From Thiobacillus sp. (GTDB taxonomy: Bacteria; Pseudomonadota; Gammaproteobacteria; Burkholderiales; Thiobacillaceae), in assembly GCA_016124745.1 (NCBI GenBank), contig WGNC01000025.1:62001-126000 (forward strand): 64,000 nt of DNA, written 5' to 3'. Every line of letters begins with the position of its first letter. The first letter of the stretch is position 1. The notes under the pieces are model-generated. The model made no database searches. It saw only the letters and a program-made list of their open reading frames with translations, and was not told the DNA's origin. The position numbers were made by a program, and so were the translations under genes. Shown here one piece after another: positions 7,903-16,302 of this stretch.

Positions 7903-8112
7903 ATGATGCCGTCCAAAAACACCCCAGCGCCCGCTGTACCGAGCGATATCGATGAAACCGAACTGCTGGACATCCTGCAGACCGTGATCGACGCCCGCGG
8001 CGGCCTGTCGGCTATTCATCAATTGCTTGATGATGCCAAGACGATGTCGGAAATACGCGCCCGCTTCCGCCAATGGCATGACACCCGGCACCACAGTTCC
8101 CGTTTGCCCTGA
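7903..8112 (+). CDS. Small hypothetical protein (69 aa)
   Basis: Starts MMPSKNTPAPAV (ATG 7903 or 7906) and continues as one or two predicted helices (DETELLDILQTVIDARGG, then AIHQLLDDAKTMSEIRARF). The helical stretch looks like a real short protein, with regular amphipathic spacing. There is no signal peptide or cysteine. No family recognised. A promoter-like element and dyad lie directly upstream. Confidence 0.45.
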   Translation: MMPSKNTPAPAVPSDIDETELLDILQTVIDARGGLSAIHQLLDDAKTMSEIRARFRQWHDTRHHSSRLP

Positions 8113-8492
8113 TCCCGAGTTTGTCGAACGATCGAGGAAAGGAAGCCTGCCGAAGGATTTGTTCCGGCCATCCTTCACCTGTCCGCGCCAGCCGGCGACA
8201 GCGTCTCTGTTCCTCTGCGTTCCGTCCATTTTAGGCGAGGCTTGCTGCGTTGTGCGGCGCCTTCCTTGCAATATCCGCGACCGGAGTTTCTGGCATACTC
8301 GGCCGCGCCCTGAAGGCGTCGGCGTGGGATCGTTTTTCGGCGTGGCGGCTTGCCGCAAGTCGATGGGTCCGGAGGCGGTATCCGTCCGGCACCGGGCAGG
8401 GTTGGCAGCCTTTCCCGCCAGGTTCGACGTGGCCTGAACTATTGAGATCGGCCTTCATCAAAGGTGTTGCCCGCAGGCATGGGCATCGTTTT
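8113..8492. other. Intergenic stretch without a convincing gene
   Basis: Nearly 400 bp with no supported gene on either strand. Near its start (8117-8132) is CCGAGTTTGTCGAACG, one half of the inverted repeat found in the element at 9522-9631, so this may be a third, mostly eroded copy. Confidence 0.4.
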
Positions 8493-8508
8493 CGCTTCAA
8501 TTGAAGCG
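8493..8508. promoter_or_regulatory. Perfect 16-bp palindrome before the PDC-domain gene
   Basis: CGCTTCAATTGAAGCG is fully self-complementary and lies 35 bp upstream of the ATG at 8544. Its position suits an operator over or just after the promoter. No regulator can be assigned. Confidence 0.4.
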
Positions 8509-8543
8509 AGGACATTCTATTTCCATACGAAGGTTGAAACTTC

Positions 8544-9479
8544 ATGAAAATTTCATGGAAAGACAGCATCTACCTGCAACGCGAGACATTGGCGGTCAAA
8601 CTGCGCGAGCCCCTAGCGCATCTGGCGGGGCATTGCGCACCGGCATGGGGCAACGGCGCTGCGCTCGACGCAATCCTCGCGGAGCACTTTTTCAGTATTC
8701 CGCATTGCTCGTACCTCTACTGCATCGGAACCGACGGGGTACAAATCTGCAACAACATCAGCCAGGCGGGGATCGAGCCAGGCCACCTCGGGCGCGACCG
8801 CTCGCAACGCCCGTACATGAAGGAGGCGGTTCCCAACTGGGGATTTCTGCTCTCCGATGCCTACATCAGCCTGAACCGGCGCCGGCCTTCGCTCACGGCG
8901 CTCCAGGTCGTGTCCAGCGAGGCCGGTACGTTGGGCTTTCTCGGCGCCGATTTCGACCTGCGCAATCTGCCCGTGACAGCCGAACTCTACGAGGAACCCG
9001 GCTACTGGAGGCAGGTGAAGGGCGATCCGGCGATCCGCAGCGGGGTGTTCCAGCAATGCCGGGTGGAAAGCCCGATGGATCTCAACATCGAACAGGCGTT
9101 GTCGATCCTGGAGGAGCTTCTGACAGAGCGCGGCGTGTTCCAATGCCATGTGCATTTTTCCAGCAGCCAGGCAACGCTCTGGACGGTAGACGATCCGTTT
9201 CGTTACCGCATTCTGGATGCCGAAGCGTTGAACGATCCCGATATATGCCTGCTTTATCCGCCCCGAGCCTATCCGGCCGATGCCATGATTCCGCAGAACG
9301 ACATCAGGCGGATTCTGGACACCCTGCAGATCCTGCGGCTGACCGATCCGACTTTCTATCTGCGCATGGCCACGATCAATATCTTCAACGGTATGGTGAG
9401 CGTGACGTTCTCATGTGACGGCACGCACTATATGTCGCACGTCGAGTTCCTGATGAAGAACACCGCATTCTGGTTTTGA
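8544..9479 (+). CDS. Stand-alone PDC/Cache-type sensor protein
   Basis: 311 residues without a signal peptide or membrane helix. Residues 40-150 resemble PDC (Cache) ligand-binding domains: SIPHCSYLYCIGTDGVQI, the conserved RDRSQRPYMKEA motif, and GFLLSDAYISLNRRRPSLTALQ. In transporters and chemoreceptors this domain binds small carboxylates or amines outside the membrane; here it appears cytoplasmic. The C-terminal half (about 170-311) is not recognised but looks folded. No kinase, GGDEF or methyl-accepting domain is attached. It may signal to a partner protein; none lies adjacent. Confidence 0.65.
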   Translation: MKISWKDSIYLQRETLAVKLREPLAHLAGHCAPAWGNGAALDAILAEHFFSIPHCSYLYCIGTDGVQICNNISQAGIEPGHLGRDRSQRPYMKEAVPNWGFLLSDAYISLNRRRPSLTALQVVSSEAGTLGFLGADFDLRNLPVTAELYEEPGYWRQVKGDPAIRSGVFQQCRVESPMDLNIEQALSILEELLTERGVFQCHVHFSSSQATLWTVDDPFRYRILDAEALNDPDICLLYPPRAYPADAMIPQNDIRRILDTLQILRLTDPTFYLRMATINIFNGMVSVTFSCDGTHYMSHVEFLMKNTAFWF

Positions 9480-9521
9480 AACGGGTCTCTGTGGCGCTGG
9501 GGATAGAAGGCAGCCCGTTGG

Positions 9522-9631
9522 GGAAACCCTGAACAAGTTGGTTTGCTGTGTGGTTCGACAAGCTCACCACGAACGAAATCAACTACTTGCCGTTCGTCCT
9601 GAGCTTGTCGAAGGACCTGTTGAGGGCTTCC
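9522..9631. repeat. MITE-like element with nested inverted repeats
   Basis: The ends GGAAACCCTGAACA (9522-9535) and TGTTGAGGGCTTCC (9618-9631) are inverted repeats with 12 of 14 positions matching. Nested inside, 9553-9575 and 9591-9613 pair at 20 of 23 positions and carry the GAGCTTGTCGAA core. The whole 110 bp could fold as a long cruciform. The core is of a kind widely scattered in proteobacterial genomes. No coding capacity. Confidence 0.7.
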
Positions 9632-9707
9632 TTAGCGCGCGCTCGAAATGTCATGGTTTCGCGACCGCAGTGATAAATTGCCCTTCATTACAAGTGTTGG
9701 TTTTCGC

Positions 9708-10814
9708 ATGAACATACACGGCACGCCCACCCGAACCATCCGCCCGCTGCCCGGCCGGGGCGGGGTCGAAATCATCGACCAGACCTTGCTGCCGCATCTT
9801 CTGGCATTTCGCATCCTGCACACGCTCGAAGACGTGGCCGAGGCCATCGCCATCATGCAGGTTCGCGGCGCGCCTCTGATCGGCGCCACCGCCGCCTATG
9901 GCGTCGCGCTGGCGCTGGCGGAAGACGCTTCTGAAAGCCGCCTGGAATATGCCTGTGGCCGCCTGCTGGCCACGCGTCCCACGGCGGTCAACCTGCGCTG
10001 GGCGCTGGAGCGCATGCATGACTGCCTGGCGCCGCTGCCGGCGACACAGCGGCAGGAGGCGGCATGGGCCGAGGCCGCAGCGCTGTGCGACGGGGACGTC
10101 ATGCTCAACCAGTCTATCGGTCGCCACGGCATGGAACTCATCAGGTGGCGACACGAACTGTCGCCACGCACCGTCAATATCATGACCCACTGCAACGCCG
10201 GGTGGCTGGCCACGGTGGACTGGGGCACTGCGCTGGCCCCGGTCTACGCGGCATTCGACACCGGCATTCCGGTCCATGTGTGGGTCAGCGAGACGCGGCC
10301 GCGCAACCAGGGCGCGGCGCTGACGGCCTGGGAACTGGCGCAGCATGGCGTGCCGCACACGGTCGTCGCCGACAATGCCGCCGGCCATCTGATGCAGCAC
10401 GGGCAGGTGGACCTCGTCATCGTCGGCGCGGATCGTGCGGCATCGAACGGCGACGTCGCCAACAAGGTCGGCACCTATCTGAAGGCGCTCGCCGCTCACG
10501 ATAACGGCGTGCCGTTCTACGTCGCGGTGCCGGGTCCAACCATCGACTGGCGGCTGGCAGACGGCAGCGGCATCCCGATCGAGGAACGCCCCGCGTCGGA
10601 AGTCACCCATATCCAGGGCGAGGCCGAAGCGGGCAACGTGATGAGCGTGCGCCTTACCCCCGTGCAAAGTGTGGCGGCCAACCCCGCCTTCGACGTTACC
10701 CCGGCGCGGCTCATCACGGGGCTGATCACCGAGCGCGGTGTCTGCCCGGCCACCCGCCAAGGTCTGACGAACTTGCATTCCGAGGCCGGGGCCAGCGATA
10801 GCCGGACTGCATGA
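9708..10814 (+). CDS. mtnA: Methylthioribose-1-phosphate isomerase
   Basis: 368 residues, matching the MtnA/eIF2B-alpha-like fold. MtnA converts 5-methylthioribose-1-phosphate to 5-methylthioribulose-1-phosphate in recovery of methylthioadenosine. Signatures: VRGAPLIGATAAYGVALAL for substrate phosphate binding, the catalytic Cys in MTHCNAGWLAT, and the catalytic Asp in VIVGADRAASNGDVANKVGT. ATG 9708 gives the usual N-terminus (IRPLPGRGGVEIIDQTLLP). The next gene, a class II aldolase ten bases away, acts on the product. Confidence 0.95.
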   Translation: MNIHGTPTRTIRPLPGRGGVEIIDQTLLPHLLAFRILHTLEDVAEAIAIMQVRGAPLIGATAAYGVALALAEDASESRLEYACGRLLATRPTAVNLRWALERMHDCLAPLPATQRQEAAWAEAAALCDGDVMLNQSIGRHGMELIRWRHELSPRTVNIMTHCNAGWLATVDWGTALAPVYAAFDTGIPVHVWVSETRPRNQGAALTAWELAQHGVPHTVVADNAAGHLMQHGQVDLVIVGADRAASNGDVANKVGTYLKALAAHDNGVPFYVAVPGPTIDWRLADGSGIPIEERPASEVTHIQGEAEAGNVMSVRLTPVQSVAANPAFDVTPARLITGLITERGVCPATRQGLTNLHSEAGASDSRTA

Positions 10815-10824
10815 GGAGGCAGGC

Positions 10825-11481
10825 GTGAACGAAACCGAACTCAGGTCAGCCCTCGCCGCGACGGCCAGGCAAACCGTCAGCCAGGGACTCAACAAGGGCG
10901 CCTCCGGCAATGTCAGCGTCCGGCTGGGCGAAGGCTTCCTCATCACGCCCAGCGGTCTGCCCAACGACACGCTGCAACCCGACCAGATGGTGGTCGTGGA
11001 CATGGCAGGGCGGTCGAGCGGCAGCCTCAAGCCCTCCAGCGAATGGCGCATCCACCGTGATATCTATCATGCGCGGCCCGAAGTCGACGCTGTGGTGCAC
11101 GCGCATTCGCTCCACGCGGTAAGCCTGGCCTGCCTGCGTCGCGACATTCCGGCCTTTCACTACATGGTCGCTGCCGCGGGCGGCAAGGACATCCGCTGTG
11201 CCGATTACGTCACCTTCGGCACCCAGGCCTTGTCCGATGCGGTTCTGGTTGCGCTGCAGGACCGCCGGGCTTGCCTCATGGCGAACCATGGCCTGGTGGC
11301 CGTCGGCGCCAGCCTCGATGCCACCCTCTCTCTGGCGGTGGAGGTGGAAGAGCTCTGCGCACAGTACTGGCGGGCGACGCTGATGGGCGAACCCGTGTTG
11401 CTGAACGATTCGGAAATGGATGAGGTACTGGAAAGCTTCAAGCATTATGGCCAGCGCGGAGACGATCAGCATGGCGCTTAG
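10825..11481 (+). CDS. Class II aldolase, probable 5-methylthioribulose-1-P aldolase
   Basis: 218 residues of the class II aldolase/adducin family. GNVSVR, the Glu in SSEWRIHRDIY, zinc ligands HAHS and NHGLVAVG are all present; the zone GGKDIRCADYVTFGTQALSDA is fuculose-phosphate-aldolase-like. GTG 10825 follows GGAGG. The pairing with mtnA is the known arrangement for Ald2 of the DHAP shunt, which splits methylthioribulose-1-phosphate into DHAP and methylthioacetaldehyde. The alternative is MtnB dehydratase of the Met salvage pathway, but no mtnC, mtnD or enolase gene is nearby. Substrate assignment is inference from context. Confidence 0.75.
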   Translation: MNETELRSALAATARQTVSQGLNKGASGNVSVRLGEGFLITPSGLPNDTLQPDQMVVVDMAGRSSGSLKPSSEWRIHRDIYHARPEVDAVVHAHSLHAVSLACLRRDIPAFHYMVAAAGGKDIRCADYVTFGTQALSDAVLVALQDRRACLMANHGLVAVGASLDATLSLAVEVEELCAQYWRATLMGEPVLLNDSEMDEVLESFKHYGQRGDDQHGA

Positions 11482-11883
11482 GCAGGGCTATCTTCGGATT
11501 CAACCGTCTGTCAGGCGGGAAAGCCACCGGATGATCTGGCCATGCGTTCCCGTCCGGAGGGGCGGCTTATAGGTCGAAGCCGCACCCGGCCAACAGGCGG
11601 CGCCGGATCGGATCGGGGGGAAAGCAAAGGCGCCGAAATGTCGTTCAACGCCGGAGCGGCACACATATGGCATCGCCTGGTTGGCGATGACAGGCACTTG
11701 CGTGGCGGCCGATTGCATGCGCTTGTCGCCGCATTCAACAGCACCGCTTCCGCCCAGAATATCGATCTGAGGGGGCTGTACCGCCTGATTTGCAAAGATT
11801 CTGTCAATGCCAAGAGGCCGTGCACCGCGCACCAGATGGGCGATACCGTCTTTGCATTCGGCCCAGCGATGAAGCAAACAAAG
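11482..11883. other. Intergenic stretch without a convincing gene
   Basis: About 400 bp. Long open frames exist on both strands, but none has a Shine-Dalgarno with a plausible start, a known motif or typical codon use. It may hold eroded coding sequence. The downstream end is the terminator shared with the giant secreted-protein gene. Confidence 0.4.
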
Positions 11884-11911
11884 AGCCCACCCCGATTTGG
11901 GGTGGGCTTTT
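11884..11911 (-). terminator. Intrinsic terminator of the IPTL-CTERM protein gene
   Basis: AGCCCACCCC (11884-11893), loop GATTT, GGGGTGGGCT (11899-11908): a perfect 10-bp stem. On the plus side it ends in TTTT; on the minus side the stem is followed by CTTTGTTTG. It is 20 bp past the stop of the minus-strand gene, so it most likely ends that transcript and may work in both directions. Confidence 0.85.
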
Positions 11912-11931
11912 CTAATTCGCTGTTTGGCGAT

Positions 11932-14900
11932 TTACTGCCGCTGGCGTCGCAAGGTGATGATCGTCCCGAGCGCCAGAAGGCTGGAAAGCAGGATCATCCC
12001 CAACCTGGACAAGCTTGGAATCGATTGCACAGCGCCCGGTTGGGCAGCAGCGTTCAGCGTGAGGTCCAGCGTGGCCGAATCGTTAGCGGAATTGCTGTCT
12101 CCCGTCGCGCTGGTCACTCCTGTCAGGGTCACGCTACCTGGAGTGTCGGATGTCCCCGAGACGCTGCAAGTCACCGTTTGACCGACTGGAACCAAATCGC
12201 CCGCTATCCAATCGACACTGGCCGGAGTGATCGTGCAGGCGCCGACGACGATATTGGGCGGCAGGCCACTTACGGAACAGGTCGTTCCCGCTGTCGCATC
12301 CGCCGTTCCAACGTTGCTGCAGGAGAAGGTGCCCGAATAGGGCGCACCCACCTGCAGCGATGTCGGAAGGCCGCCCAGGCTGATCGACATGTCCGGGGCG
12401 ATGAGGAGGGTGCTGGCATTCGCGGTATTGTTGGCGGTGTTGCTTTCCGTTGTCGAGGTGCCTACGGTGGACAAAATGCCTACCGTGCCTGTGGACGGAG
12501 AAACGTAGCCCACAGTGAGGTTCAAGGTCTGGCCCGGGGTAAGCGTGCTCGGCACACAGCCCGTGGTCGCACCCGTGCCGCTGTCATAGCCGCAAGCCGC
12601 ACCGCCATTGGACACCGTGATGCCCGTAGGCGAACCGGTGAACGTGATGTTGTACGTCATGCCCGCCGCAGTGATGGCGCCGACGTTGACGAAAGTGACC
12701 GGCACGCTCACGGTTGAACCGGCCGTTGCAACCGACGGGGGGGCCACTGTCGTGGTCACGTCCGTCGTGGTACCGCCACCGATAGTCGTCGTGCCAGAGG
12801 CAGCGTTATTGCCCGTATTGGCGTCGAATGTGGTCGTCGCAATGGTGGCAATCACGGGAACTGAACCCGAGGCTGGCGCCGTGTAGGTGAGGGTGAAGGG
12901 CACACTTTGCCCGGGCGCCAGAGTGCCCGGCAGACCGGACAAACTGACCACGCCGGTGCCGGCGTCATAAGTACAGGTGACGCCGTTGCCGCTGCAAGAC
13001 ACGCCTGCCAGACTAGCAGGGAGCGTCACGCCGTAGGTCATGCCGTCAGCACTCGTCGCAGCGAGGTTGCCGACGCTCACCGGAACATTCACCGTCACAC
13101 CCGGGGCCGCGTTGGCAGGGGGCGTCAGCGTGACGATGACATCGGCCAGCGTGGAAGCCGACACTACGGTCGTGCTGGCGGTGGCGGTGTTGTTGCTTGT
13201 GTTGGTTTCACCGCCGGGAGTGGTGGTGCTTATGTTGGCCTGGACCGACACTACGCCCGTTAGAGGCGCGGTGTACCGCAGGTTCAGGCTGGCCCATTCG
13301 CCGCTCGCCAGGGCAGGGGGCAGCCCCGTAATCATGACCGCTCCCGTGACACTGCTGTAGGAGCAAATCGCTGGAGCAGGGCAGGAGACATCGGACAGGC
13401 CGGACGGCATGCTCAGGGCATAGGTGACACCGGTGGCGGAAACGTCGCCCACGTTGCTGAATGACACCTGGACATCCACCGCACTGCCCGGCACCGTTGT
13501 GGCGGGGGCCACAATGATTGCGACGGCATCCGGCATCGTACTCGCGCCGATAACCGTGGTCATGCCGCTGGCATTGTTGTTGGACGCATTGTTTTCTGCG
13601 GCCGACGTGGTGACGGAAGATGTCACCGGCACCGACGTTCCTGCCGCCGGTGCCGTGTAGCTGAGCGTGAAGGGCGCGTCCTGGCCCGGCGTCAACGTTC
13701 CCGGAAGCCCGGTCAAACCGACCGCTCCCGTGCCCGCGTCATACACACAGGTCACGCCGCCACCGGCGCACGATACGTTGGTCAGGCCTGACGGCAGCGT
13801 CAGCGTATAGGTCATCGAGGTTGCGAGCGTTGCGCCGACGTTAGCGTAGCGAACCTGCACGTTGACGGTGCCGCCCGCGACGGCTACGGGTGGCGGCGAC
13901 AAGGTCGTCAGCACATCGGCGTCGGGCGTGCCGCCCACAAGCGTGACTGCGCTGGCGAAATCCGGCGCCAGGTTCGGGCCTTGATCCGTCGAGGTTGCCA
14001 CGGTCGCAATGATCCCGATGCTCCCGGCACCTGGCGCAGCGTAGGAAATGGTCATGCCGGCCCACTGACCGGGCGACAGCGAGCCGGGCAAGCCGGTGAT
14101 CGCGACGATGCCCGTGCTGCTGTTGTAATTGCAAGTCGCACCACCGCAACTTACGCCAGACAGGCCTGTCGCCAGGCTGATCGCATACGTGGTGCTCGCG
14201 GCGTTTTGCGAGCCGACGTTGCCAAAACCGACATTCACTGTGACCACACCGCTCGCCGTGGTGCTGACCGGAGCGGAAACCGTGGCCTTGACGTCGGCAA
14301 CATCAATGATGTTGAAAGTGTTCGATTGCGGGGTGGTGGTCTGGTAGGTCCACAGGTTCAGCGCCTTGGTGTCGCCGAAATACTGGTTTGCGCTCGCACA
14401 GTCCGTATTGGCGTTCTGACCGCTATCCGGCCACCAGCGCGCATAGGCGGAGTTAACCCCGGTACCGTTGTTAAAGGTCTTGGATGCGGAATCGATACCG
14501 GTCAGGGAATAAGCCGGTGTGGGTTGCGGCCATGCTGGATTACCGCAGATATGGCCATTCACCGTGCCAACCGTGGTTCCGCCCTTGGTCAGGTAGCCCC
14601 TGTCATCGTAATAGACCAGCGAATCGGTAATGTTGCCATTCAGCTTGGTCACGACCGGGCCGCCATACAGGTTGCCTTCGACGTCCACGAAGGGAAAATG
14701 CGCCTCGCCGTTGCGGCCGGTGATGCGGAACTGATAGCCGGTCCCTACCGGCAGATTGTTCCCGGCATTGTCCTTGCCATCCCAGGGGATCGAGTAATCG
14801 CCCGTGCCGGAGACACCCGTAATCACACGGTTCTGGGGCGTGGCCGGATCCCAGTCCGTGCCGTCGTGACTGATGATGATCTGGAAGGAGATGGTGTCCG

Positions 14901-16014
14901 TGACGCTAAAGCTGAACGTGCCGCCTTGCCCCAGATAGCTGGTCGAACTGCTGGCAGGCGGATAGGAAAAGCTGAACGAGCTGACCTGTGGCGGCTTGGG
15001 TGCCAAGGCAATCCCCAGTGCCGTAAGGGTGGTGTCGATGTCGGTGCCACCGCCATCACTGACATCGCTGAAAAAAATCGGATACTGGGCGTTGTCGGCC
15101 GTCACACCCGCAGGCAAACCGCTGGAAACCGGCTGATTGGTGCCACGGATATCCTTGTACAGCGGCTGCCCCTGATCCCTGAAACCCAGGGCATTCGCAA
15201 AGAATGTCCCGGCGTTCGGGTCGATGCCCTGCAGACTTTGCCGGTAGCGATAGCCGTCGTCGGATACGTAGTACAGGTTCGAGTACAGGCGGCGGCCTGC
15301 ACCGTTTCCGTTTGTGAACGATGACCAGGCATAGGTGAATACGCGTCCATTGATATCTGTAGTGGAGGCGGGATCGCTCGAACGTACCGTGACATCCCAG
15401 GCTGACACCGAATTCGTCGATGCGGCTGGTGGGTCCACTACGCCGTTGGGGTTGCCGCCAGCGGAGGCGACGGAAAACATCACGCCATATACGCCGTCCG
15501 ATGGGGCTACATAGACACAGGGGACATAGCCAGATGGATTGCCTGAGCCATTAGCGCTACGGGGCCCGGCCAGTTCCTTGGCACGCGTATCGATCAGACC
15601 GTCCGTAGCATTGGAACAGACAAAGTCAGCAGACCCTGGGATCGTCTCGTAACCCTTGGTGCCGAAGCTCTGGGGGTCATAGACATTGATATTGCCGACG
15701 TTGTTCGCCGTTCGGTTGCGTGACCCGACGAGGATGTGTTCGCCAGCTTGCGCGTATACGTAGATAAAAGTCCTGCGCGGAACCACCCCCAGGTAGACGG
15801 TCCCGGTACCACCCAGATCAAGGTTTGCGCGCCCTTCATCGGTGTGAGCAGCCTCATAGCCAGAGGGATACAGCGATCGGCTGCCTTCTGCCAAGGCTGG
15901 CCCCGACGCTGATACCACGCAGGCTGCCAATAGACTGCTTATGCAGAAATTGGAGTATGAATTTGCCGAAGGCATCGTTGTGAAACAATTAAGAAAGGAC
16001 TTGAGAATATTCAT
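11932..16014 (-). CDS. Giant secreted DUF11-type repeat protein with IPTL-CTERM-like tail
   Basis: 1360 residues. A long signal peptide ends near VSASGPALA-EGSRSLYPSG. The first 450 residues include a FlgD-like Ig segment (YSIPWDGKDNAGNNLPVGTG). Then five tandem units of about 125-130 residues start near bases 14300, 13925, 13540, 13150 and 12765; each has a GxTxxVxV strand, an NVG turn, a LSGVSC/VTCxYDxxTG cysteine pair and a GLPGxLxPGQ turn, as in DUF11/CARDB repeats. A sixth, divergent unit starts near 12390. The C-terminus is IPSLSRLGMILLSSLLALG plus a basic end: the IPTL-CTERM sorting signal pattern linked to exosortase H. It is probably a processed cell-surface or exopolysaccharide-associated protein. 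No sortase gene is in the window. ATG 15975 is a later start option. Confidence 0.85.
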   Translation of the reverse strand: MNILKSFLNCFTTMPSANSYSNFCISSLLAACVVSASGPALAEGSRSLYPSGYEAAHTDEGRANLDLGGTGTVYLGVVPRRTFIYVYAQAGEHILVGSRNRTANNVGNINVYDPQSFGTKGYETIPGSADFVCSNATDGLIDTRAKELAGPRSANGSGNPSGYVPCVYVAPSDGVYGVMFSVASAGGNPNGVVDPPAASTNSVSAWDVTVRSSDPASTTDINGRVFTYAWSSFTNGNGAGRRLYSNLYYVSDDGYRYRQSLQGIDPNAGTFFANALGFRDQGQPLYKDIRGTNQPVSSGLPAGVTADNAQYPIFFSDVSDGGGTDIDTTLTALGIALAPKPPQVSSFSFSYPPASSSTSYLGQGGTFSFSVTDTISFQIIISHDGTDWDPATPQNRVITGVSGTGDYSIPWDGKDNAGNNLPVGTGYQFRITGRNGEAHFPFVDVEGNLYGGPVVTKLNGNITDSLVYYDDRGYLTKGGTTVGTVNGHICGNPAWPQPTPAYSLTGIDSASKTFNNGTGVNSAYARWWPDSGQNANTDCASANQYFGDTKALNLWTYQTTTPQSNTFNIIDVADVKATVSAPVSTTASGVVTVNVGFGNVGSQNAASTTYAISLATGLSGVSCGGATCNYNSSTGIVAITGLPGSLSPGQWAGMTISYAAPGAGSIGIIATVATSTDQGPNLAPDFASAVTLVGGTPDADVLTTLSPPPVAVAGGTVNVQVRYANVGATLATSMTYTLTLPSGLTNVSCAGGGVTCVYDAGTGAVGLTGLPGTLTPGQDAPFTLSYTAPAAGTSVPVTSSVTTSAAENNASNNNASGMTTVIGASTMPDAVAIIVAPATTVPGSAVDVQVSFSNVGDVSATGVTYALSMPSGLSDVSCPAPAICSYSSVTGAVMITGLPPALASGEWASLNLRYTAPLTGVVSVQANISTTTPGGETNTSNNTATASTTVVSASTLADVIVTLTPPANAAPGVTVNVPVSVGNLAATSADGMTYGVTLPASLAGVSCSGNGVTCTYDAGTGVVSLSGLPGTLAPGQSVPFTLTYTAPASGSVPVIATIATTTFDANTGNNAASGTTTIGGGTTTDVTTTVAPPSVATAGSTVSVPVTFVNVGAITAAGMTYNITFTGSPTGITVSNGGAACGYDSGTGATTGCVPSTLTPGQTLNLTVGYVSPSTGTVGILSTVGTSTTESNTANNTANASTLLIAPDMSISLGGLPTSLQVGAPYSGTFSCSNVGTADATAGTTCSVSGLPPNIVVGACTITPASVDWIAGDLVPVGQTVTCSVSGTSDTPGSVTLTGVTSATGDSNSANDSATLDLTLNAAAQPGAVQSIPSLSRLGMILLSSLLALGTIITLRRQRQ

Positions 16015-16139
16015 GGATGTATAGTTGTTTCGGCAAATTGGGCGGCATCCTATCAGTCCCCTTGTGAGTACCAAACAAGGTCAATGCCGATAAGACACCC
16101 CATATACGACATGAATGGTGAGACCTTTAATGTGCAATC

Positions 16140-16174
16140 TGCGAACTGCGAACTGCGAACTGCGAACTGCGATT
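16140..16174. repeat. Heptanucleotide tandem repeat (TGCGAAC)n
   Basis: Four perfect copies of TGCGAAC (16140-16167) followed by a partial TGCGATT, 126 bp upstream of the giant secreted-protein gene's start and 135 bp before the MFS gene. Unit number may vary by slippage and could alter promoter spacing in either direction. Confidence 0.85.
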
Positions 16175-16302
16175 TAATCCTGCGCGGCTGAGGCGGGCCG
16201 ATGAACAGTTCCAGCCTATAGAATTGCCGGAGCATACCGCTCGGCCCGCCACCAGACCGCGGACCCCACATCATCAGACCACCAGCCTACCCACCGTCTC
16301 CC

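Noticed and set aside
11500-11877. Minus-strand open frame of about 125 codons after the aldolase gene
   Set aside because: No recognisable motif, no good ribosome binding site, and competing open frames on both strands; probably non-coding or decayed.
16053-16274. Open frame across the TGCGAAC repeat (minus strand)
   Set aside because: The repeat creates open codons by chance; the rest is not protein-like.
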